A DNA stretch of 64,000 nucleotides, from assembly GCA_920105625.2 (NCBI GenBank), contig OV050033.1, positions 17,132,001 to 17,196,000 of the forward strand, given 5' to 3'. The DNA comes from Clusia tigrina. Lineage: Eukaryota; Arthropoda; Insecta; Diptera; Clusiidae. Made by a program: the position numbers and the translations under genes. Below the pieces are notes generated by a model. That model was given only the letters and a program-made list of their open reading frames with translations. It searched no databases and had not been told where the DNA came from. Every line of letters begins with the position of its first letter. Position 1 is the stretch's first letter. Below, one piece after another: positions 44,601 through 57,069 of this stretch.

Positions 44601-47600
44601 TCATCAGGACCGCGTGCGTCGTAACTCGAAACTGCAAATGCACATACCATGTCTGGATGGTGTGTATCAGCGCATGACCAAACTAAAGGATAAGGTGGCT
44701 CGACAACGCACCAGGCTCAATTACTTAAAGACACAGTTAAAGCAGAGGGGCATGTTCTACAAGCCTGCGAATGATATGGACCTATCCAAAACAAATGCAA
44801 ACACAGAGAAGTATGTCAACTGGCTCCCTGTGGGGGTCAACAATATTTTATATTATAGTGTGGCAGATATAGGGATATAGAACATCGATAATAGACGTCA
44901 TCTCTACAACTTTATTAATATGTTTACTTAAAAAAAATAAATTTTTTTATATACAATACTTCCGTCTCCAGATCAAGCATGGAATCTCTCGCCGACTCCA
45001 TACTCTCGATGAGCCTAATGCCCGTGGTGAACGCACATCGATCCAAATTGTCGGAAGAAAAACTGAATGCTATTCGCAATTTTGCGCGCCAACAACAACA
45101 AATCACAATTATTAGACCCCAACGTCCGGATCGCGTGGGACTCAAATCGGAAGTTATCCTGGAGTCGAAACTGCGCAACGAGTACAAAGCACGCGAGGGT
45201 GCCGTAACGAATTTAACTAAAATGCAGCAGGACAAATTGCCGCCGAATGCCACAAACTCCACGGGCTCGGAAGCAAATCAACCGCAAACGTTATTGGCCA
45301 AGCCCACTGCTACGAAGCCCAATATCGCCGGTGGTCAGACAAAAAACACGTTCGCTCCTCCAGCACAAGCCCAAATGACTGCACCCAATTTCAGTTTTGG
45401 TGGCACCAGTCCGTTTGTCAAAACTTCCGTGGCCACGAGCAAGTCAGAAGACACTGCCACCTCCAAAGAGAGCTTCTCTGGTGGTGGCAGTTTACCTGCT
45501 TTTAATATATCCACATCAAAACCTTCGACTTTTGGCCAACCGTTAATTACACCAACCACAACAACGCCAACAACTTTCAAACCAGAACCAGTCAAGGATC
45601 TTTCTACTACTTTGCAAACGCCCATATCATTTTCAGCCAAGGTGGTGGGCGGCGGGACAACCAAACCGTTTGCGTCCATGGCATCCACAACACCAGCCAA
45701 CACTATGTCCAGCGGATTTGCTGCGCTCGCAGCTGATAAGGAGAACAAGAAATCAGAGGATGCTCCAAAGCCGTTCAGTTTCGCTGCACCCGTAGCTACA
45801 TCAAAGTCGTCGTCAGTTTTCGACAGCAAATCCATGCTGTCCAACAACAGCACCTTCAGTTTCGGTGGTCTGGGTGCGTCTCTGGGCGTTGCAGCTACCC
45901 CAGGCACTACAAACGCTGCCACAACGGCTCCCTTCAGTTTCCTTGGAAGTGCTTCTTCTTTGCTAGCCAACCCCAGTTCAAGTGCAGCTCCCAGTACCGC
46001 TCCTGCTAGTGCTGCGCCTATGTTCGCCACAACGGCAAAATCCGGACCAGCTCTGTTTAGTGGTTTCGGCAAACCAGTCGGCGATAATACCACCGCCACC
46101 GATCTGACCACCACGCCAGCAGCTCCTACTGCTACAAGCACGGGGTAAGGAATTTATACTCAAAATTTTTCCTCTTCTGAGTTTCATGGCATCATCATTT
46201 TTCAGATACAATCTGGGTACCTTGGGCGTAGTGGCGCCGCTTGTCAGCACGAGTGTGGCTCCAACAAAACCATTGTTCTCAATCCCTGCCACAACTGCAG
46301 GTGGGGCTACTACTATTACAGCCGTGCCCTCGACAGTCGACACTGATGCAATACAATCTGTGCTGGATTCAATGAAAGTCTGCAAACCCGCCACAAAGGA
46401 GGGTGTGTTTATTCATTCAATCAAAGTGTTCCAAGTGATTTTTACGCCTTTGAATTTCTCAAACTTCCAGATGCCGATAAAGCGACAGCGCCTTCTAATC
46501 TATTTGCCGGACTGGGTACTCTAGGGGACGTCAGCAGTAGCGCATTTTCTTTCGGCTCTGCTGAAGCTGGAGGCGATACGGCAAAGCTCAACTTCCCCTC
46601 TTCTATTGCCAATGCCAGCGGCTCTCTGTCGTTCGGCACCACAACAATTAGCGTCGGAAAACCAACCACAACTACAACATCAGAAGCCACCGGAACTGCA
46701 ACGGTTAGCAGCACCAGTGCCGCCACGCCGACTGCTGCTGCAGCTTCCATATTCAGTAGCGCTGCACCGGCAACTACCGCCAGTGCCACCGTACCAGAAT
46801 TTTTCGGGGCCGCAACTGCCGCCACCACCACCCCAGCAACATCGACTTCGTTATTTGGCGGCTCTGCTGTGTTTGGAGCCACAGCCACAAGCACTGCAGC
46901 GCCCGCATTTGGATCGACCGTTCCGGCTGCGAGTGCTGCCAAAACCACGGCGCCGTCTATATTTGCCGCCGCAGCTGCCGCTACAACAGCCACCACAGCA
47001 GCGTCTTCCATATTCGCCGCAGCTGCTGCTGCCACCACCACGGCCAGTTCTGTGTTTGCTTCGGCTATGAGTAGCCCCCAGACGCTGCCCAGCGACGGCG
47101 GCAGTATTTTCAGAGGCATACCCAAACCGGAACAGCCATCATTCGGCAGTCCACCTGCCAATCTGTTTGGGGCAGCTGCAGCGAATTCGCCGTTCGCCAG
47201 TCCGACGGCGGCCAATGCCGCAACTGGAGGCAGCATTTTCGCTGGCAGTGGCAACGCAACCGGTTTTGGGGCTCCCGTTACTACAGGCGGTGGTTCCATT
47301 TTCAACAGCACCTCACCGTCTGCATTCGGTGCTGCGGCTCCCAACACAACATCCGGTGGTTCCATTTTTAGTTCGGCCGCCAAACCTGCCGACGGAGCCA
47401 ACATCTTTGGATCGCCCACTCAACCGGCAGCTGCAGCAGGCAACACTGGTTCACTGTTCAGTTCAAGCTCCTTTAGCCAGTCGCCACCATCAGGGGGTAA
47501 TGTGTTCGGTGCGGCTGCCGCTCAGCCAGCTGCCCCAGTCTTTGGCAGCGGCGGTTCCATCTTTGGCGGAACAGCCGCTAGCGGCGCAGCTACGGGCGGT

Positions 47601-48350
47601 TCTATTTTTGGCGGTGCCAGTGCAGCCCCACCAGCGCCAGCTTTTGCTGCTCCTGCTGGTGGTGCTGGTTTTGGGGCGTTCTCACAAAATGCAACGCCTG
47701 CTTTTGGCTCCTTTGCTCAAGGTGGTGCTTCTGTGTCGCAAAGTGGATTCGGTTCGCCACAGCAAGCGTCTGCATTTGCCAAACCGGTGTTTGGTGGTGC
47801 GGCCGCCTTCGGAAGTCCACCGGCTTTTGGTGCGCAGCCTAGCTTTGGAGGTGCTCCCACTTTCGGTAGTCCCAAGTCTTTTGGTTCGTTTGCCGCCCCC
47901 AACACCACGTCTCCAACTCCCGGCGGTTTCGGTGCCCCTCCACAGAAGAACAACCTGTTCGAAGCTCTGGGCTCCACAGATTCGGGCTTATCATTCGGTA
48001 ATTTGGCGCAATCGACAAATGTGAATGCACAGAAGCCGACTTTTGGTGGGTGAGTAATATAGCAGAATGTGTGATCTAGAAAACTGCCGAGTATACTCGT
48101 ATAGTGTTTTTGTTGTTTTTACGCTGTGGTTGGCCAAGGTGATGATGAGAATGGTAATGATTGCAAAGCTGAGGGCTGTGAGGGCTCTGTTTGCACACTC
48201 ATCTAAGTCGACAAGCTTTCATCATCTCCTTTTGTCTCTAGTCCTTTGGAGTTATTTTAACTGATTTCCTGAGTTACGATATAAACTGTTTTTCTATAAT
48301 TATTTTTATTTTATATTTCCAGTGACTCGTTTATGAATTATCGTGCGTAA
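41688..48350 (+). CDS. Nup214: Nuclear pore protein Nup214 (FG nucleoporin)
   Basis: Twelve exons: 41688-41723, 41795-41930, 41992-42179, 42237-43238, 43294-43594, 43748-44151, 44221-44402, 44466-44810, 44972-46144, 46206-46402, 46471-48049, 48323-48350. All introns are GT-AG with matching phases, giving 1856 codons ending in TAA. The start MAQNCPISVD is a 12-codon exon. Residues to about 400 fit the N-terminal beta-propeller (FKLHDKVTIFGGS, ILKDLVNA, LACSADGTMLAVNYSQ, ILWNPVITTSLAVVL), which in the family binds the helicase DBP5/Dbp80. A Gln-rich stretch (about 575-600) precedes heptad-rich coiled coil (about 655-860), used in the family to bind Nup88 and Nup62. From about 900 to the end are FG, FSFG, SLFG and FGSP repeats in Ser/Ala/Thr/Gly-rich sequence. 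The protein lies on the cytoplasmic face of the pore and acts in CRM1-dependent export and mRNP release. AATAAA at 48439-48444 suits its 3' end. Confidence 0.96.
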
Positions 48351-48470
48351 GTTTCCGAGTGTTCCAAGGACAACAAATCAACTTTAAAAAATACTCTGTT
48401 CAATTCAATGTTTGAAATTTTCTGTTTATCATCTGTTTAATAAAAGTAGTTTTCAAAACTAATTTGCCTT
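48351..48470 (+). terminator. Nup214 3' untranslated region with polyadenylation signal
   Basis: AATAAA at 48439-48444 lies about 90 bp after the stop codon. It is followed by T-rich sequence. This is the only canonical signal in the first 100 bp. Confidence 0.6.
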
Positions 48471-49983
48471 CAATAAATATTGAGGAACTACAGTCTAATA
48501 TTGTGTAGTTGGAGTAACAAAATTAATGGCTGAAAATCTTTGCTTGGTAGAGGGTGTTTTCTCCTAATGCTACGTAGGATTCTCACCTAGAAGTACGCCG
48601 TCACTGGCCCTACTCGAGAATTTTTGATTACATAAACAAAATCATTAAAATTAATAAATAATATTAATAGTTTTCTAACGATGAACGTAAATGTTCGTAC
48701 AGAACGTCGCTCAGTTCGAGTACGAATCACAAATGAGCAATTGTTCCGATCTCAATCGTTCCTAACCGCTTAAAGGTGCAGTATGACATAAAGCAGAAAC
48801 GGCAACAGCAACAGAACCCAGTACATTTGGAAAAGAAACTACAAAATTTAACAACAGAAAATCTGCGTTTGGCGACAGAACAGAAACTACTCATCGTGCT
48901 TTATGTCACTCGCCCCTAAAGAAATCTACAACGGAGTTCTAGCTTGGAACTTGTTCTACAATGAAACTACACCAAAATTGTTCGCTATGGTTACAGCAAT
49001 ATCCATATACCGCATATATAACCCAGAGTAACCTTTCTCCGATTCAATTACTTAATTGCAGACACTTCAACAATACAGCATTGCTATTTATGGTCCTCAT
49101 CAGCTGCTTAAATTTATTTATATAATACATATGTAGAAATAAATCAATAATTAGACCAGTGTTCGTTTTACCCCAAGGAAAAACGTTGGGAAGAAAACTT
49201 CAGCCAAAATTTTCCTGGAATTTCGCCCTACTCAACATTTGGATGGCACTTAAATTTCTGAATGAAACGATTCAATTTCGTTGACAGGCGCTCGTTTTAA
49301 TAAAATTTCTTTTTATTTAATATATGAATAATTTTACAAATATCGCATATTTTCCTTATTACTTTGTAATCTACTAAATTTAATTGATTTTTGGTTAATT
49401 TTTGCTTTTAATTGTGTTTCAATAAAATTGTTTTGCATGTATTGTAAATAGCATCAATTCTTATGCAAAAAATAAAATCAATGTCTTAAGAATTTTAAAA
49501 TTGGTTTCTTTTTAAGTATTTTCGTTTTTTTGTTGGTGTTATTTGTTGTTGTTGTTGTTGTTGTAAAAGAGTAAGTGCTAAAAATCTATGCTAAATGGTG
49601 TGTGTGTGTATTTACTTTTAATAGTCATCAATGTGAACAGATGAAAAGGAAACACTTTCAAGACAAGGCACCAACCGCGTTCACTGGCTCAGTGTGAAAC
49701 AAATGAAAAAGGGGGGCATCTTTAAAGCGATGACAACTATTTCCGGTAGAATTCATGGACTCATAATAATGTCTATATTTATAAGTGTTTTATACAAAAA
49801 GGCATTGATTGAATACAACACCGTCATGGTTATAGTTTAGGACAGTACTGAATAGTAATAGAAAAAGTGCAATTTTTAATAGAATTAAAGTCAGGAGTTT
49901 TGGGGGAATAAAAACTAATATGCACAGAATTTATGTAGATTGTTTCGCAATAATAATAATAATGTGCATTATAAACACTTGTT

Positions 49984-50255
49984 TTACAGTTTTGACAGAT
50001 CGTGAACTAACATTTCAGAGTTTGACAACAGGTCGTTAAGTGATTTCAGAGTTTTGACAGATTCTTAACTAACATTTAAGAGTTCTGACAGATCGTTAAG
50101 ACACTTTTCAGAGTTTACACATATCGTTAGATCACATTTTGCAGTTTTGGCAGATCGTAAAGTGATATTTCAGAGCTTTGACTAATGTTTTACTAACATC
50201 GAAAGACCGAAAATAACATTTCAGAGTTTGGCCAGATCGTTAAATAACATTTCGC
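49984..50255. repeat. Degenerate tandem repeat, ~35-42-bp unit, about 7 copies
   Basis: Units resemble GTTTTGACAGATCGTTAACT followed by AACATTTCAGA. Copies begin near 49988, 50027, 50052, 50084, 50115, 50145 and 50225, with indels between them. Confidence 0.75.
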
Positions 50256-51797
50256 ATTTACATTTCACTTCAAATGCTCTTCAAATTTGGCACACAAATA
50301 TTGTATAATAAACTTAAATTGCAAACCAAAATGATTGCTTTCATTTTGATTTCGCTTTTCTAACTGAAAGGGTAACAAAATTAAATCCAATCCGTCCAGT
50401 TTCAAGTATATTCCAGATATAAGATTATTTGCATTTTAATGAGCATTAAACTGCCATGGGAGCCCAAAATAATTATCGTGACCACTCAGGTTGCTCCTGC
50501 CAAGTGCAAAATATAAGTGCAAGCAAGGGTTCAATTTGAAACTTTCAGTAAATGAAGTTTAAATTAGAAAATTCTCTTAAGAACGATTTGGATATGAAAC
50601 ACCTGACTTAGAGATTAAATGCAAAAGGAAAGAACTTGACGCAGGGAAACTAATGCAAAGTATAAGTCGAAATCTGGGTTCCATGATTCAGCTACTATTA
50701 AATAGTCAATGACATTATAAATAATTTGATAGAAGTAGGCGTTTTAAATTCACAAGGACTTCTCTGTGAGCATGTGACTGTTGAGGAGAGTAGATTTTAA
50801 ATTGGTCTTATGCGGTTTTACGCTGAGCCAGTCGCAATTGGAATTTTTTTTAAAAATAAATACATATTTATACACTACATAAACATGTACCCATACATAT
50901 GCATGGATGCATCTGCAGTATGTGTGTGAAAGTAATTTTCCATGTCGTGCCTATACTTATGCATTAAAAATATAATTTAAATTAATTAAGGAAACACTTT
51001 ACAAGAAATAAAAACATAAAAATAATAATCACAAAACTTCTTGTTTTTAATAAATATGCACAAAATCAATGAAACGTGATAGCAGCAAACAATTTGAAGA
51101 AATAAACTTAAATTCGTTAGTTTAAAAAAGAAAAAAACTTGCGTAAAATGCTTTTACAGCTAAAGTAATTGCAAATCCTCTAAATTTCAGAGACACTCCA
51201 TTCTCTCTTGTAAGCACATAAAATATTTTCATCACTCTTCATTAATTCTACTACTTAATTCTTTTCTTTCTTTTAAATTTAATATTAATTGTTTATTTTT
51301 TGTTTGTTTTGTAAAAAAGGACTAATTTTAAGCTTCCTAAAATCCTTTGCTTTCCCTACGCTTTTTTCTGTTTTCTTAACTTTTTGGCAACTAGTTTTCA
51401 TGCATGCTAAAATACAAAAATCCGTTTTTAAAATGGTCTTTAGCGCTACACAATTCGAGACTGACAATCGCAATAGAATGGGCAAGAATAAAAAAATAGT
51501 TTCTAGTTCTATAAAATGCCGTCGTCTAATTTCATTCGCTTTCACTCCACTTCACACTTCATACAATTCATTAAATACGCGCGCGAGCAATTCAAGCATT
51601 CATGCCTAAAACATGGATCAATTATAAACGCCTTCAATGCGTCATGGGGTTGGTTCTCTCTGTACTATATAAAATACACTGAACAAATTTGCATACCAAA
51701 AGCTGGTTGAAAATTTAAATATTTAAAAAATAGTACAGACTGTTATTATTTCCAGACATACTTCCATACTCCTACGTTCATCACATACTCTCTTCTC

Positions 51798-51832
51798 TCT
51801 CTCTCTCTCTCTTTCTAGCCGCTCTCATACTT
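51798..51832. repeat. (TC)n polypyrimidine tract
   Basis: A TCTCTCTC run of about 30 bp ends in TTTCTAG. On the CycY transcript strand it reads as (GA)n about 50-80 nt after the stop codon. Confidence 0.9.
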
Positions 51833-51880
51833 TGCTCGCGCTGAGGGAGACGCCACAGCTTTTCAATACACGAATAAAAA

Positions 51881-53058
51881 TCACGACAATATAGCAACAC
51901 TTCTCCGCGGGCCACCCTGACTAATGTTGTCCATCGATGACCACTTCTTGATGCCATTCTTCAGCGCCTCCGCGGTCACTTTGTCCTGCATTACGCGCGA
52001 CATCGCCTCGAGCTTTTGAGCGCGCTCCCGCGACAACGGCTCCGTAGGAAAAGAGAGGTCATTCGCTTCGGCCAACGTACGCAAATCGAAATAGTATTTG
52101 GCGTAGACGGACGAAGGAACGTTAATGTTGAATTGCAGCAGTTCGAGGAATTCTCGCTCCAGCTCATTCATGTCCTCCACCGTAATGTCTTTCAAAATCT
52201 GGCAATAGTCCACGTTCCAAACGGCCTGATCGTCCCACACTTTGGAGGCCAGCAGAATGGCACCTGCACATGCAATTATTATTGTAATTATTGAATAGGA
52301 TCAAAATTATGTATCAATTGAAGCAACTTACCTAAGACCATGCGCTTCCAATTGCATGACCCCACATCCAATTCGGCGTAGGTGAGCAATCTCTCCAAAT
52401 AGACTAGCGTAATGATGGCGCATTCGGCGGTCAGCTGCGCCGCATTGAACAGCGTGCGTACGAACTTGTAAATCTGTCGATGCTCGGGATTGTGGGAGTC
52501 GTAGTCTTCCGGCACGGTGTCGTGCGTCAGTGGATGCAGTTTCTCATCGAAAATATCCAAACGGCGGTCCGATTGTCGATTTTTAATGTGATAGTAAATG
52601 GCTAGCGACACACACTTCACCGTGTTCTTCAGGTTCGGCTGCGACACTGTGCTGTCGTCGAGATAAATTGTCGAGCAAGATGAGCTCTTCTTTAGGCCGC
52701 CACCGGTCGAATTGGCGGCCTGCTGGGCGATTTGATGTTGCGAGCGTTTCCGCGTGATGCCACCATTCTCCACTTTGGAACGTTCGAGGAACATGGTGGC
52801 CGCTGTCGGATCCACCGATGGATCCTCTTCGCCCTCGAGCGCTTCACGTTCCGAAATGTGTTGCAGATTGTGAGGATTGTCGAGCGTGGCAGCACTGTGA
52901 TGGATGGCAGCTGTGGAGGATGTGTGACCGTCCAGTTGGTGCTGTGATGAATGCGGATGGTGCACATGGTGGCGTTCCTCGTACACGGGCGGAATATCCT
53001 TGGATTTGCGATCCGATTGCGGACTTGAATAGGCGCAGCAGGAGTTTTTATTACCCAT
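51881..53058 (-). CDS. CycY: Cyclin Y
   Basis: Two coding exons (minus), 53058-52332 and 52263-51881, are joined by a 68-bp GT-AG intron in phase 1. They give 369 codons ending in TGA. The start MGNKNSCC fits N-myristoylation at Gly2 with palmitoylatable Cys7/8, the plasma-membrane anchor of this family. A His/Ser-rich segment (about 30-60) and RKRSQ (103-107) precede KKSSSCST (123-130), next to the family's 14-3-3-binding serines. The cyclin box, about 145-270, is nearly identical to vertebrate [99 protein letters not shown]. The tail ends RRSVAILS. Cyclin Y recruits and activates Eip63E/CDK14-type kinases at the membrane; in flies it is needed for development and Wnt co-receptor phosphorylation. 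TTTTAG at about 53119-53114 is a plausible acceptor for a spliced leader. Confidence 0.97.
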
Positions 53059-53832
53059 TGCTGTGTTGGGGTATAGCGTAGCGCTGCTTGGGAGGGAGAG
53101 AGGTGGTGTCTAAAATGTAAGCGGGGTGCTGTGGTTCCTTGAGGTGTGTTAAATGCAACTGTTCGTCTTAGAACGATATAAAGTAATTTCAGTCCTCTAA
53201 AATATTCTGGCGCTCCTCTGACTAGTTCTACAACAACTTCGGCTTAAAATTAGGACCTCTTAAAAATGTTTACAAAAATATAATATACAATTTCGTGTCG
53301 TTTTGTTTGATTATGTGTGTAACATGTGTTGTCGTTCGATTCGTGACGTCACGTCGGTTGGCGGATTGAGTGAGGTTTCGTTAGAATTGCTTTCACGGTA
53401 TCATTTCTTTACGATTTTGGCACTTTTCTGGCGGTTGCACTGGAACATGTCTTCTACGAGTTCATGTAATACTACTTCGTTCCACTATGATTGGAGGAGT
53501 TGTTCATTTCTGTAGGATAAAACAAAGACAAACATTGTTTAATATTATTGTCATTTATCATAATTGGAATGTAATTACACTCCGACTTTATCACTGAAAA
53601 TGTGACTGGCTACCGGTAAGGCCAAGATAGGCGGAGGTGGCAGGCATTCAGCTTATCAAAAATATGTGTCAGAAGTGTTAAAATGAAATTATTTTGTCAA
53701 TCACACAAAAGAACGACATATATTGAAAGGGGCGGCAGAAGAAAGATATAAACAAAATCTCATTAATTGTAGGTCCCAACCTTTCATGTAAAAAAACTAC
53801 AAAATGTTCACTATTGGAAGATTTATAGAAGG
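53059..53832 (-). promoter_or_regulatory. CycY leader/upstream region
   Basis: The bases before the ATG on the minus strand (ACACCACCTCTCTCC ... CCCCAACACAGCA) look like leader sequence preceded by an acceptor-like CTTACATTTTAG. No coding exon is recognised in the rest. The frame at 53303-53515 is not credible as a gene. Confidence 0.4.
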
Positions 53833-54335
53833 TTAATTCAGCAGAAGCAGCAGCAGAGAATGAAGGCAGCGGCAGCAGCAGAGTGGAGACAAGCAGTATA
53901 GAGTGAAAATAGAAACAGCAGCAGCGAGTGAAGGCAGTGGCATCACCGTAGAATGTAGTTGCCGGCAGCAGCAGAGATTGAAGTCAGCGGCGGCAGCAGA
54001 GAGTGAAGGTAACGCCAGGATCAGAGAGCGAAGACAGCAGAAAGTTAAGACAGGAGCAGAGTGAAAACAGCAGCGTGAATACAGCAATAGAGGTTGAAGA
54101 CAGCTATAGCAGCAGAGAGTGAAGACAGCAGTACAGAATGAAGATAGGAACAGCAGCAGCGAGTGAAGACAGTGGCATCAGTAGAGAGGGACGACAGCAG
54201 CAGATGTTGAAGACAGAAGCAGAGAGTGCAGGCAGCGGTGCCAGCAGAGAGCGAAGATAGCAGCAGCAATAGAGAGTGAAGACAAGAGCGGAGTGAAGAC
54301 AGCAATCGAGATTGAAGACAGGAGCATATATTGAA
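53833..54335. repeat. Purine-rich GCAGCAG/GAGTGAAGACAG imperfect tandem repeat
   Basis: Blocks of GCAGCAGCAGAGAGTGAAGA with CAGCGGCAG or CAGTGGCATCA variants repeat about 14-16 times with a spacing of 25-40 bp. The complementary strand therefore carries Leu/Ser/Cys-only open frames. G+C is higher than in the neighbours. No start, splice or family signal supports translation. Confidence 0.85.
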
Positions 54336-57069
54336 GAAGTTTTAAAATATATTTACTATTTGTACAATTGCCATCCGATTATTAGTTGACACTTTAAACC
54401 AAGGACGGAAAGACTGGCACCAGTTTATTTCAGAATGCGGTACGCAGTATTCAAGCAAAGGTCTACGGAAAGCAAAAGGTTCTAATCTCAACCATAATGA
54501 AGGCGACTGCCTCCAACCAGAAAAATTAAAATTGCATCGCAGTCCGTGTTCCAGGTTCAAGTGTTCCCTGTGACGCACAGTGGTTCGACTTCATATTACA
54601 GGAGAGCAAAAACATACGTTAAGTGGTGAGTTGATTTCCAGAAGTATGAATATATATAGAGATAATTTTGAGAAGCACAAATCAATTCTTCTGAATATGT
54701 CTCTGCAGGTATGCCAGTGTAAGTGGAAATCTGAGTAAATGCAAGAAAGTGTTTCTATTTCAATGATTTTCAATATTGAATCATTCTAAAAATTCAAACT
54801 GATTATATATATTTATATAACGCTACTGCAGCACAGAAAAAATATTGCATAAATGTTTTAAAATTGGAATAAAGTTTATCGATAGACGAAAATATTCCCT
54901 ATTTCGGTCATCTTTGATTCGGACTACACACCATAATCTTCTTGAGAGCAAATACTGTTGTCTTTTTAGTTAAGAGTGTTTCCTTTGAAATAGTTTCTAG
55001 TCTGTGAAGAAAGGTTTCAAAAAACAGTTTTCAAGTCGAACCATTGTGCTTGGAATGCGTTGCAGCCAAACCTTAAGGAACTACCTTAAATTACAGCCTT
55101 GTAATAAATTAATGCGTTCTTTGATTGAGGCTATAAAAATCATGCTTTAGGATTATATTCTCGCTTTCGTGGAAACCGGTTTTTTGCGGGGTTTTCAGAA
55201 TTTCTAACTAAAGTCATTAGGAGTGTAAATTAATCCACATATGCAAAAATATTTCTACTTAAAATACAATGAATCACGCTGAGCCATAAGAGTGCATCTG
55301 TGACTGCAGTTTTTTAGTATTCCATTCCAGTCGAAAAGCCATGTTCGGTTTTTTGTCGACTTTGGTCAACAGCAAAATAATGTCAAAAAAAGAAGAAATT
55401 AAATATATAGAATGAAAATAAATGCAATTAAAGAGGTTTCTTTGAATGTGCTGCAGCCACGCATACCATTGCCAAATGTGGTGGTAACAACAACAACAAC
55501 AAAACTGCAAATTGAAATGCGCTGCTCTGCTCATTAAGCAAATGCGCTCAAGCATCTCAATAAAGCAGAATGGAACAGAACAGAACAGAAGCAGAGCAGT
55601 AGCAGAACACACAAAGGCCACATTTGAGATAATTTGCGCGGCTTTAGCAGCCAGATAAGCTGCTGACTGGAGCGAGGGGGAGAGCGGAGAGCAGAAACCG
55701 AAAATGAAGTTCTCCGCTGCTAATTAAAATCGAACAATGCCAATGCCAAATAATAACTGCAACAGCAACATCAAGAAGAAGAACAATAGCAAAAACAACA
55801 CCAACAATCAGAGCAATAGCAACGATAGCAAATGCAAATACAAAGATCTATTTTTATTATTTACGCTTGCTTAAAAGGGCAGAAATGCAATAAAAAATTA
55901 TACGAAATAAAAAGATACAATTGAAAACAATAAAATTAATATTCGGTTTATTTGCTCACACTGCCTGCCACAAGGTAATTATTTTTATCTGCTGTCAACT
56001 ATTTGCATAAAAATTGTTATTGTTGCTGAACTTTGTAATTATTAATAGTGCTGACTTTTAAGGACACTGGCATGCAACATGTGTGATGGCGGACAGCACC
56101 GCTAATGGATATTTGTGGGGTGGCTGGCTTGGTATGCACACAAACGCAAAGTAATCAGCAATTAAGTGACGCATTGATTGCTCTGTTCTTCGTTTAAAAT
56201 AGGAAAAACCGATGAACCGAAGAGTTCAGTTAGGGTGGCGTGGCTGCAGTACCTGAAATAGATTAAAATGTAGTGTTTGAAGATTAGGAACGACCGTGGC
56301 TATTATTAGTATAACAAATATCACTCATTATGAGATTGTAACGTTAAATGAACACCTTCACTTTATGTGTACATTTAAATTATATAGCAAACGGTCCGCT
56401 CAACACCTCTATATGCAAAGAGAAGCCCACAATGCACACTTATCCTGTATATAAGCATCTCTAGCTGTTCTAAGTCAGCTGACCTTAATCTTTTATGCAA
56501 GTGCCTTCAAAGTGGTCCTAAGTACAAACCAAATAAGCGGCTGAAATGACGTTAACACCGCCAACCTACACAAAGTTGCGTTTATGGTTGGCTTAAGGTG
56601 TCATAAACAGCAAAAAATATAAACTAACTTCATGTACATAGTCGAATAAACAAAAAGAAAAATTGCCTACATCATTAAAATGTATGTTTATATAAATGGA
56701 AGTTGCGAAATGAGCAATCACTGCAACAAACGCCCATAGTTGCATGACTCAAAGCTTCCACTCCAAGCTGCTATAATGCGTATATAATATGCAGTCAGTT
56801 TTATAATTGTATTGAATAATAAATGGCCGAATTGAATTGAATGTGAAAAGAGCTTGTAAAATTATTAAGAGCCGAACACAAAGTAGGTCAAGTGTAAAAG
56901 GTAACTAAATATGGACTAGCGAAAAGACCAAAAATAAAAGCTAAATTGTGTTGATGAAAAGGTGAAAATCTGAAATATAAGCACTAATTTATATATTTGT
57001 TGGTGTTTCTGAAACCTTAGGAATATATATTTATATATACTGTAGATTGAATTATCGCCGAACAAAACT
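54336..57069. other. Unassigned DNA upstream of CycY
   Basis: No gene is recognised. Noted items are CAACAACAACAAC at 55490-55502, AACAGAACAGAACAGAAGCAG at 55572-55592, and an Asn-codon-rich AAC/AGC stretch (55736-55840) that could encode about 45 low-complexity residues but has no supporting signal. Confidence 0.45.

Larger units (their letters stand above)
48471..51880. other. Intergenic region between convergent Nup214 and CycY
   Basis: No gene recognised. It contains a GTT run at 49547-49563, the degenerate repeat at 49984-50255 (listed separately) and the CycY 3' untranslated region at its right end. A candidate minus-strand AATAAA lies at 51297-51292. A (TC)n tract at 51798-51832 falls in the likely CycY 3' untranslated region. 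Confidence 0.5.

Noticed and set aside
45335..46141. 268-codon minus-strand frame opposite Nup214 (also 46442-47419 and the plus-strand 46606-48024 alternatives)
   Set aside because: Shadow frames of the Ser/Ala/Gly-rich FG exons; the plus-strand Nup214 frame has consistent exon phases and FG motifs.
53833..54305. Leu/Ser/Cys-rich minus-strand frames
   Set aside because: Complement of the purine-rich repeat; no start context, family or splice evidence.
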